Position numbers and translations under genes: made by a program. From JAWKRB01 sp041389885 (lineage in GTDB: Bacteria > Myxococcota_A > Polyangia > Polyangiales > Ga0077539), in the NCBI GenBank assembly GCA_041389885.1, contig JAWKRB010000044.1, positions 1-55,631 of the forward strand: a stretch of 55,631 nucleotides of DNA. The letters run 5' to 3'. The notes beneath the pieces are model-generated. The model made no database searches. It saw only the letters and a program-made list of their open reading frames with translations, and was not told the DNA's origin. Below, one piece after another: positions 16,580 through 26,822 of the stretch (within the stretch, counting starts at the first letter, position 1; each line of letters starts with the position of its first letter).

Positions 16580-17374
16580 ATGCGACGCGTTCACCTCCTC
16601 GAGCTTGAAGACCTGCCCTGGGTGCCGAGCGCTGTTCGTGACGGCGGCACCGACCTGCTCGACCTGGCCTTCGACCGCATGGGCTTCTACGACGGCGCGA
16701 CGTCGAAGCTCCTGGCGCTGATCGAGACGACGGGCGCGAGCCGGGTCATCGACCTCTGCTCCGGCGGCGGCGGCGGCGCGCTGAGCATGCGCAGGCGGCT
16801 GCGCGCGGCGGGGTGCGAGGTCGAGATCACCCTCACCGACCGCTACCCCAACGCCGACGGCGCCGCGAGGGTGCGCGCGCTGAACGACCCCCGCACGCGC
16901 TACCTCGCCGAGCCCGCCGACGCGATGCGCGCCGCGGGCGACGCGCCGGGCGTGCGCACGATGTACAGCGCGATGCATCACTTTCGCCCCGACGACGTGA
17001 CCGCCCTCGTCGCGGCGGTGGTGGCGCGGCGCGAGCCCCTGGCGTTCTTCGACGTCGCCGCCTCGCCCGCGCTGCGACGGGTGCCCCTCGCGCTCGCGCC
17101 TCCCGCGATGGCGATGAACATGCTCGCGCTCTTCGTGGGCTGCCTCGTGATCACGCCCCTCGCGCGCCCCCTGCGCGCCTCGCGCTTCGCGCTGACCTAC
17201 GCGCTCCCGCTGATCCCCGCGCTCGTGGCCTGGGACGGCACCGTGTCGGCCCTACGCGCGTACACCGCCGACGAGGCCCTCGCCCTCGCGCGCGCCGCGC
17301 CTGGCGCCGACGGCTACGACTGGGACGCGGGCGTCGCGGGCCCCGCGCTCTACCTCCTGGGCGCGCCGCGGTAG
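16580..17374 (+). CDS. Class I SAM-dependent methyltransferase with C-terminal membrane segments
   Basis: A 264-residue protein preceded by a good ribosome-binding site (AAGGAG, 10 bases before the ATG). The N-terminal part is a Rossmann methyltransferase: VIDLCSGGGGGAL is motif I, ITLTDRYPN gives the acidic end of beta-2, and YSAMHHFRPDDV is the post-motif loop. After it two hydrophobic stretches (APPAMAMNMLALFVGCLVI and FALTYALPLIPALVAW) suggest membrane contact, which is unusual for a small methyltransferase. Substrate may be lipid-like. It is divergent from the lipoprotein gene and is followed after 95 bp by the MoxR operon. Confidence 0.8.
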   Translation: MRRVHLLELEDLPWVPSAVRDGGTDLLDLAFDRMGFYDGATSKLLALIETTGASRVIDLCSGGGGGALSMRRRLRAAGCEVEITLTDRYPNADGAARVRALNDPRTRYLAEPADAMRAAGDAPGVRTMYSAMHHFRPDDVTALVAAVVARREPLAFFDVAASPALRRVPLALAPPAMAMNMLALFVGCLVITPLARPLRASRFALTYALPLIPALVAWDGTVSALRAYTADEALALARAAPGADGYDWDAGVAGPALYLLGAPR

Positions 17375-17469
17375 GGACATTCCTGGACCGCGACGGAGCT
17401 TGACCTCCTCGCGGGCTGCGACACCCTCACGGCGCCCATGCGATCTCCCTTCTCCCCCCGCGGTGCGGC

Positions 17470-18462
17470 GTGACCCCCGCGAGCCTTCGCGCCTTTCTCG
17501 ACGGACTGGTGCGCGCCGAGGTGCGCTGGAGCGTGATGCTCTGGGGCCCGCCGGGCATCGGAAAATCCAGCGTGGTCGAGCAGGTCGCGGCGGCCCACGG
17601 GCTCTCCCTCGTTGACCTCCGGCTCTCGCAGCTCGCGCCCACCGACCTGCGGGGACTGCCCGTGCCCGAGAACGGGGTCACGCGCTGGGCGCCGCCGGAG
17701 TTTCTCCCGCGAGAGGGGCGGGGGATCTTGTTTCTCGACGAGATCAACCTCTCGCCCCCTGCGGTGCAGGGCGTCGCGCAGCAGCTCGTGCTCGACCGGC
17801 GCGTGGGCTCGTACACCGTCCCCGAGGGGTGGTTTGTCTGGGCCGCGGGCAACCGCAAAGAGGACCACGCCGCGGTCTTCGACATGCCCCGCCCCCTCTC
17901 GAACCGCTTTCTGCACCTCGAGGTCTCCCCCGACCTCGACGCGTTTCGCGCGCACGCCGTAGGCCGCGGGATGCACGAGCGCATCCTCGCCTTTCTCTCC
18001 TACCGCCCGACGCTGCTGCACCGGGTCGACCCGCAGCGCCCGGCGTGGCCCTCGCCGCGGTCGTGGGAGATGGCCGACGCGCTGCTCCGCGCCGAGCTCC
18101 CCCTCGACGCCGCCGTGGGCGCCCCCGCCGCGGGGGAGTTCGAGGCCTTCTGCAAGGTCTACGCGTCGCTGCCCGACATCGCCGCGATCTTTCGGGGAGA
18201 CGATGTGCCTGCGCCGCAGGAGAATTCGGCGCGCTACGCCACCACCCTGGCCCTCGCGCTGCGCTGCGACGGGGCGGGCGCCGCCCACGCCGTGCGCTGG
18301 GTGCAGCGGTCCTACGCCGCGGAGTGGCTCCAGCTCTTTCTCCACGCCGCGATGGAGCAGCTCCGCGCGAAGGGCGCGATGGGGCCCCTCGCCGCCGCCG
18401 TGGGGCGCGACCGCGAGCTCGCGGCGATGTACGCCAACCTCCAGCGGGCGATCCAGGCATAG
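17470..18462 (+). CDS. MoxR-family AAA+ ATPase
   Basis: A 330-residue protein starting at a GTG. Walker A is GPPGIGKS at residues 26-33, Walker B is ILFLDEINLSPP near 86-97, and sensor-type residues follow in WAAGNRKEDHAAV and RPLSNRFLHLEV (Arg finger region). The family remodels proteins, usually with a VWA-domain partner, using ATP hydrolysis. The next gene, 3 bp downstream, encodes exactly such a partner, and a solenoid protein follows, so the three should act as one chaperone-like or conflict-type machine. Cytosolic. No regulatory site was found in the 95 bp upstream. Confidence 0.92.
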   Translation: MTPASLRAFLDGLVRAEVRWSVMLWGPPGIGKSSVVEQVAAAHGLSLVDLRLSQLAPTDLRGLPVPENGVTRWAPPEFLPREGRGILFLDEINLSPPAVQGVAQQLVLDRRVGSYTVPEGWFVWAAGNRKEDHAAVFDMPRPLSNRFLHLEVSPDLDAFRAHAVGRGMHERILAFLSYRPTLLHRVDPQRPAWPSPRSWEMADALLRAELPLDAAVGAPAAGEFEAFCKVYASLPDIAAIFRGDDVPAPQENSARYATTLALALRCDGAGAAHAVRWVQRSYAAEWLQLFLHAAMEQLRAKGAMGPLAAAVGRDRELAAMYANLQRAIQA

Positions 18463-18465
18463 CCC

Positions 18466-19566
18466 ATGGCCCGCAGCCTCGACGAGCGGCTCTCGGCGTC
18501 GCGGGTGCGCCTCCGCGCGCGGCACCCCTTCTTCGGCGCGTTGCTGCTCTTCGCGAAGGTCGTCGAGACCGAGGACTGCGAGCTCGCGGCCACCGACGGT
18601 GAGCGCCTGTTCATCAACCCCGCGGGCGTCGAGGGCCTGCGCGCCCCCGAGCTCGACGGGCTGCTGCTCCACGAGCTGCTCCACGCCGCGCTGCTCCACA
18701 TCGACCGCCGCCGCGCCCGCGAGCCCCTCCGCTGGAACGTCGCCGCCGACATCGTGGTCAACGGGATCATCGCGTCCCTCCCCAGGGTCGCCCTCCCCGC
18801 CGGCGGCCTCCGCGACCCTGACCTCGAGGCGCTCCCCGTCGAAGAGGTCTACGAGCGGCTCGAGGGTCGGGTGCTGACGCTCTCCCTCGCCGACCTCCTC
18901 GACCCCGCCGAGCCCACCGACCCCGCCCTCTGCACCGCCCGCGCGGCGCAGTGGCGCGAGGCCCTCGCGCAGGCCGAGACCCTCACGCACATGGGCGTCG
19001 GCGCGCTCCCCGCGGCCCTCGCCCGGGCGGTGCGCGAGGTGCTCGCGCCCAGCCTCGACTGGCGCTCGATGCTCTGGCGCTTCGTCACCGTGACCCCGTG
19101 CGACTACAGCGATTTCGACCGACGACTGGTGCACCGCGGGCTCTACCTCGAGGCGCTCCAGGGAGACTCCCTCGACGTGGCGGTGGCGGTCGACACGAGC
19201 GGCTCCATCGGCCAGCGGCTCCTCGACCGCTTCATGGGCGAGCTCCGGGGGATCCTCGGCGCGTACCCCCACGTGCGCGTCGCGCTGTACTTCATCGACG
19301 CCGCCCTCGACGGACCCTACGAGGTGCGAGACGTGGGCGAGGTCCCCGCGCCGAAGGGGGGAGGGGGCACCGACTTTCGACCGTTCTTTCAGGCGATGCG
19401 CGAGTCGCGCGCGTCGGGCCAGCGGGTGCTGGTCTACCTCACCGACGGATTTGGAACCTTTCCGACAGACCGGCCCGACGAGCCCACGCTGTGGGTGGTC
19501 GCCGCGGGCGGGCTCGCGAGCGAGCGCTTTCCCTTCGGCGAGGTCGCGCGGCTCATGGAGAATTGA
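18466..19566 (+). CDS. DUF2201-type metallopeptidase-like / VWA-like protein
   Basis: A 366-residue protein with two parts. The N-terminal half holds HELLH at residues 69-73 within LLLHELLHAALLHIDRR, an HExxH zinc-peptidase motif. The C-terminal half is a VWA-like domain with the MIDAS DxSxS as DTSGS near residues 243-247, plus GGGGTDFRPFF and LVYLTDGFGTFP. This order matches the DUF2201 family, found beside MoxR ATPases. The HExxH is intact, so metal binding and perhaps proteolysis are plausible but unproven. It lies 3 bp from the ATPase gene and 2 bp from the next, which makes a tight operon. Cytosolic by lack of signal. Confidence 0.9.
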   Translation: MARSLDERLSASRVRLRARHPFFGALLLFAKVVETEDCELAATDGERLFINPAGVEGLRAPELDGLLLHELLHAALLHIDRRRAREPLRWNVAADIVVNGIIASLPRVALPAGGLRDPDLEALPVEEVYERLEGRVLTLSLADLLDPAEPTDPALCTARAAQWREALAQAETLTHMGVGALPAALARAVREVLAPSLDWRSMLWRFVTVTPCDYSDFDRRLVHRGLYLEALQGDSLDVAVAVDTSGSIGQRLLDRFMGELRGILGAYPHVRVALYFIDAALDGPYEVRDVGEVPAPKGGGGTDFRPFFQAMRESRASGQRVLVYLTDGFGTFPTDRPDEPTLWVVAAGGLASERFPFGEVARLMEN

Positions 19567-19568
19567 CG

Positions 19569-21539
19569 ATGGCGACACCCCACGACAAGGCCGCCGAGCT
19601 CGCGCGCATCGAGGCGATCGAGGCCGGCGACGCCGACGGCGACGCCCTCGCCGCGGCCTGGCGCGACGCGCCGCAGTTTCAGCTCAACCTCCGCACCCGG
19701 CTGCGCCGCGCGGTCGCACGCTCGCCGTCGATCCCCCCGAGGCTCGCCGCCGCGGTGATCCAGAAGTTCCCGCGGGAGATCTTCGAGAACCCCGCGCTGC
19801 CGCTGCTGCTCCTCGAGTCGCCCGACCTGCTGCTCCGCGCGCCGAGGCGCTTCTGGGACGCGGTCTTCGCCGCCCCCGAGCTCTCCCCCGCGATGATGCC
19901 CGCCCTCGTCGCCGCGTGCCCCAGCGCCCGTCTCGACCGCATCGCGCGCCGCCCCGAGTTCGAGCTGGCCGACGCGCAGGCCCTGCTCCAGCGGCTGCGC
20001 GTCACCGTCCTCGGCGTCCCCGGAGCGGACCTCGGGCTCACCGACGAGCAGGCGCTGAGCCTCTGTCAGCAGTGGCACGACGCCTCCCTCGACCTCGACG
20101 ACGCGGTCGTCGCGGCGCTGCGGCGCCACGTCGACGACCTCTCCGCGCGGGTGGTCCTGATGCGCGCGCGGCAGCTCTCGGTGAGCGAAGTGATCCAGCT
20201 CGGGGGCGACCCGCGGACGCAGCACTACCAGGAGTCCCTGGCCCTCGCGGGGCGCGAAGACCTCCCCGTCGAGCACCTCGCGGCCCTCGCGCGCAACGGC
20301 TACGGCCAGGTGCGCGCGCTCGTCGCCGCGAACCCCGCCACCCCCGTCGAGGCCGTCGTCGCGCTGATCAAAGACCGCGACCCCCACGTCAGCGCCGCTG
20401 CGATGCTCTGCCCCCGGCTCCCGCGCGCGGCCTTCGAGACCTTCCTCAAGCGAGGCGCGTCCCGCCGCCGCGCCGTGCTCGCGCTGCGCCCCGACCTCAC
20501 CGCCGACGACTACGCCGCCCTCGCGCGGGCGGGCGAGATCGACGTGCGCGCCGCCGTCGCGCAGAACCCCCACGCGCCCCGCGAGGTGCTCGCGCTGCTC
20601 GCGAACGACCTGCGCGAAGAGGTGCGCGACGCGCTCCTTGAGAACCCCGCGCTCCCACCCGATCTCCTTGCGGCGCAAGGGGATGAAGCGACCGAGGCGA
20701 CCCCCGCGAAGCCCGCGAAGAGGGCGCCGAAGCCCTCCCTCCTCGAGCGGGCCCGGGCGATCCTCGTGGGCGACACCTCCGGCGGCGAGCGCTGGGAGGC
20801 GGTGCTGAGCTGGGTCGAGGCGGGCGGCAAGGCGCCGGGGCGGGTGCCCCTGTCGCCGAAGGATCGCAAGGCGCTCCTCCGCGGCGGCCTCGCGCTGCTG
20901 GGCGAGGAGCCCGGTGACTACGACGCTGCCCGCACGCGGCTGCTCGCGGCGCTGATGGAGTCGCTCGGGTGCCTGCCGGAGCTCAACTCCAAGATGCACA
21001 GGGCGCTGCGGTACGGCCCGGCGGCGCCGCGGGTCGCCCTCGCCGAGCGCTGGCTGGCACGGCTGATGGACGCGGGCTACGACGAGGCCGAGGCGCTCTC
21101 GTGGCTCTGCTACACCCCCACCGCGTCGAAGCTCGCGAGGGACCGCGGCGGGATGCAGACGCAGCTCGCGCGCGAGGCCCTGTCGTCGCGCCTCGACCGC
21201 GTGCCGGCGCTCCTCGCGTCGATGCCAAAGGGAAAGCCCCGGACCTTCTTCGCGCAGTTCGTGGTGGGCGAGCTCGCCACCGGCGAGGTCAAGCCCGACG
21301 AGCGGGTCGCGCGGCTGCTGGCGCTCTACCAGGTCGACGAGATTCGCGGGGCGATGACCGTCGACCTCGTGCGCCGCGTGGCCATCTCCGGCGGGGTCGC
21401 GTTCGTGAACGCCCTCGACGCGGCCTCGCCGACGCTCTCGAAGGAGTTTCTCAAGAGCGTCGACCTCAACTACGGCTGGAGCGTGCCCCGCGAGGTGATC
21501 GACCGCGCCCGGGCCGCGCAGGGCCTGCCGCTGCCGTAG
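19569..21539 (+). CDS. LRV/HEAT-like solenoid protein of the MoxR-VWA operon
   Basis: A 656-residue protein from the ATG at 19569, 2 bp after the VWA gene. Residues about 200-380 carry leucine-rich-repeat-variant units with an N-P-x-x-P core: ALVAANPATPVEAVV, RAAVAQNPHAPREVLALL and DALLENPALPPDLL, spaced about 24-50 residues apart. The remainder is helical. The N-terminal part contains similar but degenerate units (ENPALPLLLLESPDLL, VAACPSARLDRIARRP). No signal peptide, catalytic or Fe-S motif is visible. LRV solenoids generally bind proteins, so it may select substrates for the MoxR-VWA pair; that is inference. The longer upstream frame overlaps the VWA gene and is a shadow. Confidence 0.85.
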   Translation: MATPHDKAAELARIEAIEAGDADGDALAAAWRDAPQFQLNLRTRLRRAVARSPSIPPRLAAAVIQKFPREIFENPALPLLLLESPDLLLRAPRRFWDAVFAAPELSPAMMPALVAACPSARLDRIARRPEFELADAQALLQRLRVTVLGVPGADLGLTDEQALSLCQQWHDASLDLDDAVVAALRRHVDDLSARVVLMRARQLSVSEVIQLGGDPRTQHYQESLALAGREDLPVEHLAALARNGYGQVRALVAANPATPVEAVVALIKDRDPHVSAAAMLCPRLPRAAFETFLKRGASRRRAVLALRPDLTADDYAALARAGEIDVRAAVAQNPHAPREVLALLANDLREEVRDALLENPALPPDLLAAQGDEATEATPAKPAKRAPKPSLLERARAILVGDTSGGERWEAVLSWVEAGGKAPGRVPLSPKDRKALLRGGLALLGEEPGDYDAARTRLLAALMESLGCLPELNSKMHRALRYGPAAPRVALAERWLARLMDAGYDEAEALSWLCYTPTASKLARDRGGMQTQLAREALSSRLDRVPALLASMPKGKPRTFFAQFVVGELATGEVKPDERVARLLALYQVDEIRGAMTVDLVRRVAISGGVAFVNALDAASPTLSKEFLKSVDLNYGWSVPREVIDRARAAQGLPLP

Positions 21540-21554
21540 GTCGCGGCGCGTCGG

Positions 21555-22415
21555 TCAGATCGTGCTGTCGAGGCCCGCGAGCTTCGCGCTCTCTTCCCAG
21601 AGCCTCGCGGCGACGGCGTCGTCCTGCGCGGCGCGCGAGGTGCGCGCGACCTTGCGCTTCGCGAAGTACTCGCCGGTGACCCCCGCGACCTCGGGCGACG
21701 ACGCGAGGTGCACGCTGGTCTCGGCGCCCGTGGCCTCGCTCACCGCGAAGAGGTAGCCCAGGGGCTTGATCACCCGCCAGATCCCGCCCTTGGAGAGGAA
21801 CTCCGACGCGACGAAGCCGGGGTGCAGGCAGTTCACCGTGGGCCCGTCGCCCCCGAGGCGCCGTGACATCTCTCGAGTGAACAGCACGTTCATCAGCTTC
21901 GAGGTGCCGTAGACGCGCCAGGCGTCGTAGCCCCGCGCGCTCTGCAGGTCGTCGAAATCGACGCGGCCCATGTGGTGCGCCGCGCTCGCGACGTTCACCA
22001 CCCGCGCGCCCTCGGCTTGGCGCAGCGCGGGGAGCAGCAGGTTCGCGAGGAGAAAATACGCGAGGTGGTTCGTCGCGAAGGTGCGCTCGAGGCCCTCGGC
22101 GGTGACCTCGCGGGTGAGGTTCACCGCGCCGGCGTTGTTCAGCAGCACGTCGAGGGCGCCGTAGCGGTCGAGGTAGCTCGAGGCGAGGGCGCGCACGTCG
22201 GCCATCTTCGAGAGGTCGGCGAGGAGCGACTCGACGCGCTCGCTCCCGCTCTCGGCGCGGAGCTCGGCCTCGACCCGCGCGGTCTTCTCGGGGTTGCGCC
22301 CGACGATCACCACCCGCGCGCCCCGGGCCGCGAGCACCTTCGCCGCGTGCCGCCCGATGCCCGCGGTGCCCCCGGTCACGAGCACCGTGCGTCCCTGCAT
22401 GCTCCCGTCGCTCAT
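21555..22415 (-). CDS. Short-chain dehydrogenase/reductase (retinol-dehydrogenase-like)
   Basis: A 286-residue classical SDR. The cofactor motif is TGGTAGIGRH, then NNAG, a catalytic Ser in NVASAAHHMG and the YGTSKLMN motif (YxxxK). VGRNPEK with Arg after beta-2 suggests NADP preference. The C-terminal half (CLHPGFVASEFLSKGG) is like the retinol dehydrogenase/WW-domain oxidoreductase group. The start at 22415 (MSDGSMQGR) was selected; an ATG at 22433 is also possible. Substrate is unknown. It is divergent from livM, with about 75 bp between starts, so the promoters must lie there. Confidence 0.9.
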   Translation of the reverse strand: MSDGSMQGRTVLVTGGTAGIGRHAAKVLAARGARVVIVGRNPEKTARVEAELRAESGSERVESLLADLSKMADVRALASSYLDRYGALDVLLNNAGAVNLTREVTAEGLERTFATNHLAYFLLANLLLPALRQAEGARVVNVASAAHHMGRVDFDDLQSARGYDAWRVYGTSKLMNVLFTREMSRRLGGDGPTVNCLHPGFVASEFLSKGGIWRVIKPLGYLFAVSEATGAETSVHLASSPEVAGVTGEYFAKRKVARTSRAAQDDAVAARLWEESAKLAGLDSTI

Positions 22416-22490
22416 GACCGCGCTTGCTATCATCCCTCCCGCCGCGGCGTCGATGCGCGAGAGGCTTTCACGCACCCTGCGGTCCAGGGT

Positions 22491-23518
<1,028 letters not shown>

Positions 23519-23522
<4 letters not shown>

Positions 23523-25045
23523 GCGCGGTGCTGAAGGTCGACTCGCTCGAGATGGTCTTCGGCGGCCTGCGCGCCGTGGGGGGCGTGTCGTTCGAGGTGC
23601 CCGAGCGCTGCATCTTCGGGCTCATCGGGCCCAACGGCGCGGGCAAGACCACGGTGTTCAACTGCGTCACCGGGGTCTACACGCCCACGTCGGGCGCGAT
23701 CACCTTCCAGGGCAAGCGCATCGACGGCCTCCAGGCGTGGCAGATCGCCGACGCGGGCGTCGCGCGCACCTTCCAGAACATCCGGCTCTTCTCGAACATG
23801 TCGGTGCTCGAGAACGTGCTCGTGGCCAACCACCGCGCGTCGAAGCACAACCTCCTCGACGCCGTGCTGCGCACCAGGCGGCACCGCGACGACGAAGAGG
23901 CCATGCGCCGCAAGGCGATGGAGCTCCTCTCGTTCTTCTCCCTCGACGACAACGCGCTCGAGCGCGCGGGCTCGCTGCCCTACGGCGACCAGCGCCGGCT
24001 CGAGATCGCGCGGGCGCTGATGCTCAACCCGAAGCTGCTGCTCCTCGACGAGCCCGCCGCGGGGATGAACTCCGCCGAGGCCAAGGTGCTCAAGGCGCAG
24101 ATCCACGAGCTGCGCGACCGCTTCGACCTCACCGTGGTCCTCGTCGAGCACAACATGCAGGTCGTGATGGAGGTGTGCGAGCACATCCACGTCATGGACC
24201 GCGGCGAGACCATCGCCCAGGGCGCGCCCGCGGCGGTGCAGTCTGACCCCAAGGTGCTCGAGGCGTACCTCGGGGCCGGCGCCGACGCGCTCGCGCCCCA
24301 CGACGGCCCGGAGGTGACCACCGAGCCCCTGCTCAAGGTCGACGACCTCGCGGTGAGCTACGGCGGCATCAAGGCCGTGAAGGGCATCTCGATCGAGGTG
24401 CGCCAGGGCGAGCTCGTGGCCCTCATCGGCGCCAACGGCGCGGGCAAGACCACCACCCTCAAGGCCATCGCGCGGGTGCTCCCGTGGGCCTCGGGCGCGG
24501 TCACCTTCGACGGCCGCGACCTCTCGACGACCGAGCCCGAAGACCTCATCGCCCTGGGCATGGCGCTCTCGCCCGAGGGCCGCGCGATCTTTCCGAACCT
24601 CTCGGTGCGAGAGAACCTCGAGATGGGCGCCTACACCGTGCGCGACCCCGCCGTCGCGGCGAGGCGCATGGCGCAGGCGGTCGAGCTCTTTCCGCGGCTG
24701 GGGGAGCGCATGGCGCAGCTCGGCGGCACGCTCTCGGGGGGCGAGCAGCAGATGCTCGCCATCGCCCGCGCGCTGATGTCGGGGCCGAAGCTCTTGATGC
24801 TCGACGAGCCGTCGCTGGGCATCGCGCCGGTGCTCGTCGACCAGATCTTTCAGGCCATCGCGCGCATTCGCGAGGAGGGCACCACGGTGCTGCTGGTCGA
24901 GCAGAACACCCGCCGCGCCCTCGCCGCCGCGCAGCGCGCGTACGTGCTGGTGACCGGCGAGGTCGCCCTCACCGGCAGCGCGAAGGACCTCGCCGACGAC
25001 CCCCGCGTGAAGGGCGCCTACCTCGGAGACAAGGCCCATGGCTGA
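23519..25045 (+). CDS. Fused LivG-LivF ABC transporter ATPase
   Basis: A single 508-residue protein, starting at a GTG that overlaps the livM stop, contains two complete ABC domains. The first is LivG-like: Walker A GPNGAGKTT at residues 37-45, the LivG version of the signature LPYGDQRRLEIARAL and Walker B LLLLDEPAAGM. A linker of about 20 residues (GADALAPHDGPEVTTEP) leads to a LivF-like domain: Walker A GANGAGKTT at 304-312, signature LSGGEQQMLAIARAL and Walker B LLMLDEPSLGIAPV. Separate livG and livF genes are the norm, so this is a real fusion: no stop or frameshift separates the halves. It would energise import through LivM and an unseen LivH. Its last codons overlap the start of the lipoprotein gene. 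Confidence 0.92.
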
Positions 25046-26822
25046 CCTCCGGCGCGCGCTCGCCGCGTCGGTGCTGGTCCTCGCCTGCAAGCGCGCCGAG
25101 CGACCGCCGGTGTTGCCGACGCCCGACGCGGGGCCCATCCTCGTGAGCGGCGGCGTGTTGCTCGAAGACGCGGGGGCGCAGTGCCTCGGGTCGGGGATCC
25201 TCTGCGAGGGGCAGGGGCCCTACCAGTGCGTCAACGGCGCGCGCGCGGCCATGGAGCCCTGCGCGGGGGCGAGGCCCTTCTGCGTCCCCGGCGTGGGCTG
25301 CCTGTCGTGCCCGCCCTCGGCGCAGCGCTGCGACCCGGCGGAGGGCGCGACGCCGCAGCGGTGCGCCGACGACGGCAGCCGCTGGATCGACCTCCCCGCC
25401 TGCGCCTCCGACCAGCGCTGCGTGAGCGGGCGCTGCGGCGACCCCTGCGACGTGCCCGACGGGGCGCAGCAGTACCTCGGCTGCGACTACTGGGCGACGG
25501 CCACGCCCAACTCGCAGCTCAGCCGCTCGTTCCCCTTCGCGGTGGCGCTGGCGAACCCGCAGCGCTTCGCGGTGCAGGTGCAGATCCGCGGCGGCGCCCT
25601 CACCGAGGCGCGGGAGATCACCCTCGCGCCGGGGGCCGCCGAGGCCGTCACGCTCCCCTGGGTCGACGCCCTCGCCCAGCAGGCCCCGCAGGACCTCGGC
25701 TGCGAGTGCGGTCGCCCCACGAACTGCGCGAACACCCGCTTCGCGCGCTCGGCCCTGGCTCGGGGCGGCGCCTACCAGGTCCACGCGACGGCGCCGGTGG
25801 CGGCGTACCAGTTCAACCCGCTCACCTTCGAGACCCGAGGGAGCGTGGCCGCCTGCCTCAACTCCTTCACCAACGACGCCTCGCTGCTGCTCTCGCAGCG
25901 CTCGCTCACGCGTCGCTACCTGGTGCTCACGGCGCCCAACCTCTCGTTTCAGCCCAACGTGACCCTCGGCGGCTTCATCGCCGTGGTCGCGACCACGGGC
26001 GAGAGCACCTCGGTGACCGTGCGTCTCCCCGAGAACAGCGGCGTGCCCGAGGCGGTGAACGGGGTGGTTCGGCACGACAACCTCATGCCCGGCGACGTCG
26101 CGCTGGTGGTGGGCACGCAGTCGGGCGACCTCAGCGGCGCGCTGGTCGAGGCGAGCAACCCCGTCGCGGTCTTCGCCGGCCACGACTGCACCCGCGTGCC
26201 GCAGAACGTGCCCGCCTGCGACCACCTCGAGGAGCAGGTGCTGCCCTTCGAGACCCTCGGGCAAGACTTCGTCGTGAGCGACCTGCGCGACCGCGACGCC
26301 CCGACGGTGCTGCGCATGGTGGCGACCGTCGACGACACCGTGGTGAGCTTCACGCCCTCGTCGATCTCTCCGCCGCGCCGGCTCGCCGCGGGTCAGGTGA
26401 TCTCGGTCAACGCCCAGGGCAGCACGATGCTGCGCGCGTCGCACCCGGTGCAGGTGGTGCAGATGATGACCGGGCTGGGCTTCGAGGGCGACGGCGCGGG
26501 CGACCCCGCGATGGTCACCGAGGTGCCGACGCAGCAGTTCCGCGACCGCTACGACATCCTCGTGCCCGCGACGTACACGTCGAACTTCCTCGGCGTCGTG
26601 GCGCCCCGCGGCGCGCGGGTGACGATCGACGGCGAGCCCCTGCAGGGCGAGGTCGAGCAGCTCGGCCCGTGGGACATCCACCACGCCACCGTGCGCCCCG
26701 GCTGGCACCAGCTCCAGACCGTCGAGGGCGTTCCCTTCGGGGTGAAGGTCTACGGCACGGCGCGGTACACGTCGTACGCGTACCCCGGCGGCCTCGACCT
26801 GCGGCTGCTCACGCCGGGCTGA
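25038..26822 (+). CDS. Lipoprotein with IgGFc-binding-type domain
   Basis: A 594-residue protein whose ATG overlaps the livGF stop by 8 bp. The signal peptide ends in VLAC as lipobox. A cysteine-rich segment (residues about 45-150, such as CPPSAQRCDP, CASDQRCVSGRCGDPC) precedes a long beta-rich region with GCDYWATATPN, FPFAVALANP, VAAYQFNPLTF, NDASLLLS and PVAVFAGHDCTRVP, which fits the IgGFc-binding N-terminal domain family common in myxobacterial surface proteins. It probably lies on the outer membrane and binds proteins or glycans. Why it overlaps an amino acid transporter operon is unclear. Its 3' end overlaps the convergent P450 gene by 14 bp. Confidence 0.85.
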   Translation: MADLRRALAASVLVLACKRAERPPVLPTPDAGPILVSGGVLLEDAGAQCLGSGILCEGQGPYQCVNGARAAMEPCAGARPFCVPGVGCLSCPPSAQRCDPAEGATPQRCADDGSRWIDLPACASDQRCVSGRCGDPCDVPDGAQQYLGCDYWATATPNSQLSRSFPFAVALANPQRFAVQVQIRGGALTEAREITLAPGAAEAVTLPWVDALAQQAPQDLGCECGRPTNCANTRFARSALARGGAYQVHATAPVAAYQFNPLTFETRGSVAACLNSFTNDASLLLSQRSLTRRYLVLTAPNLSFQPNVTLGGFIAVVATTGESTSVTVRLPENSGVPEAVNGVVRHDNLMPGDVALVVGTQSGDLSGALVEASNPVAVFAGHDCTRVPQNVPACDHLEEQVLPFETLGQDFVVSDLRDRDAPTVLRMVATVDDTVVSFTPSSISPPRRLAAGQVISVNAQGSTMLRASHPVQVVQMMTGLGFEGDGAGDPAMVTEVPTQQFRDRYDILVPATYTSNFLGVVAPRGARVTIDGEPLQGEVEQLGPWDIHHATVRPGWHQLQTVEGVPFGVKVYGTARYTSYAYPGGLDLRLLTPG

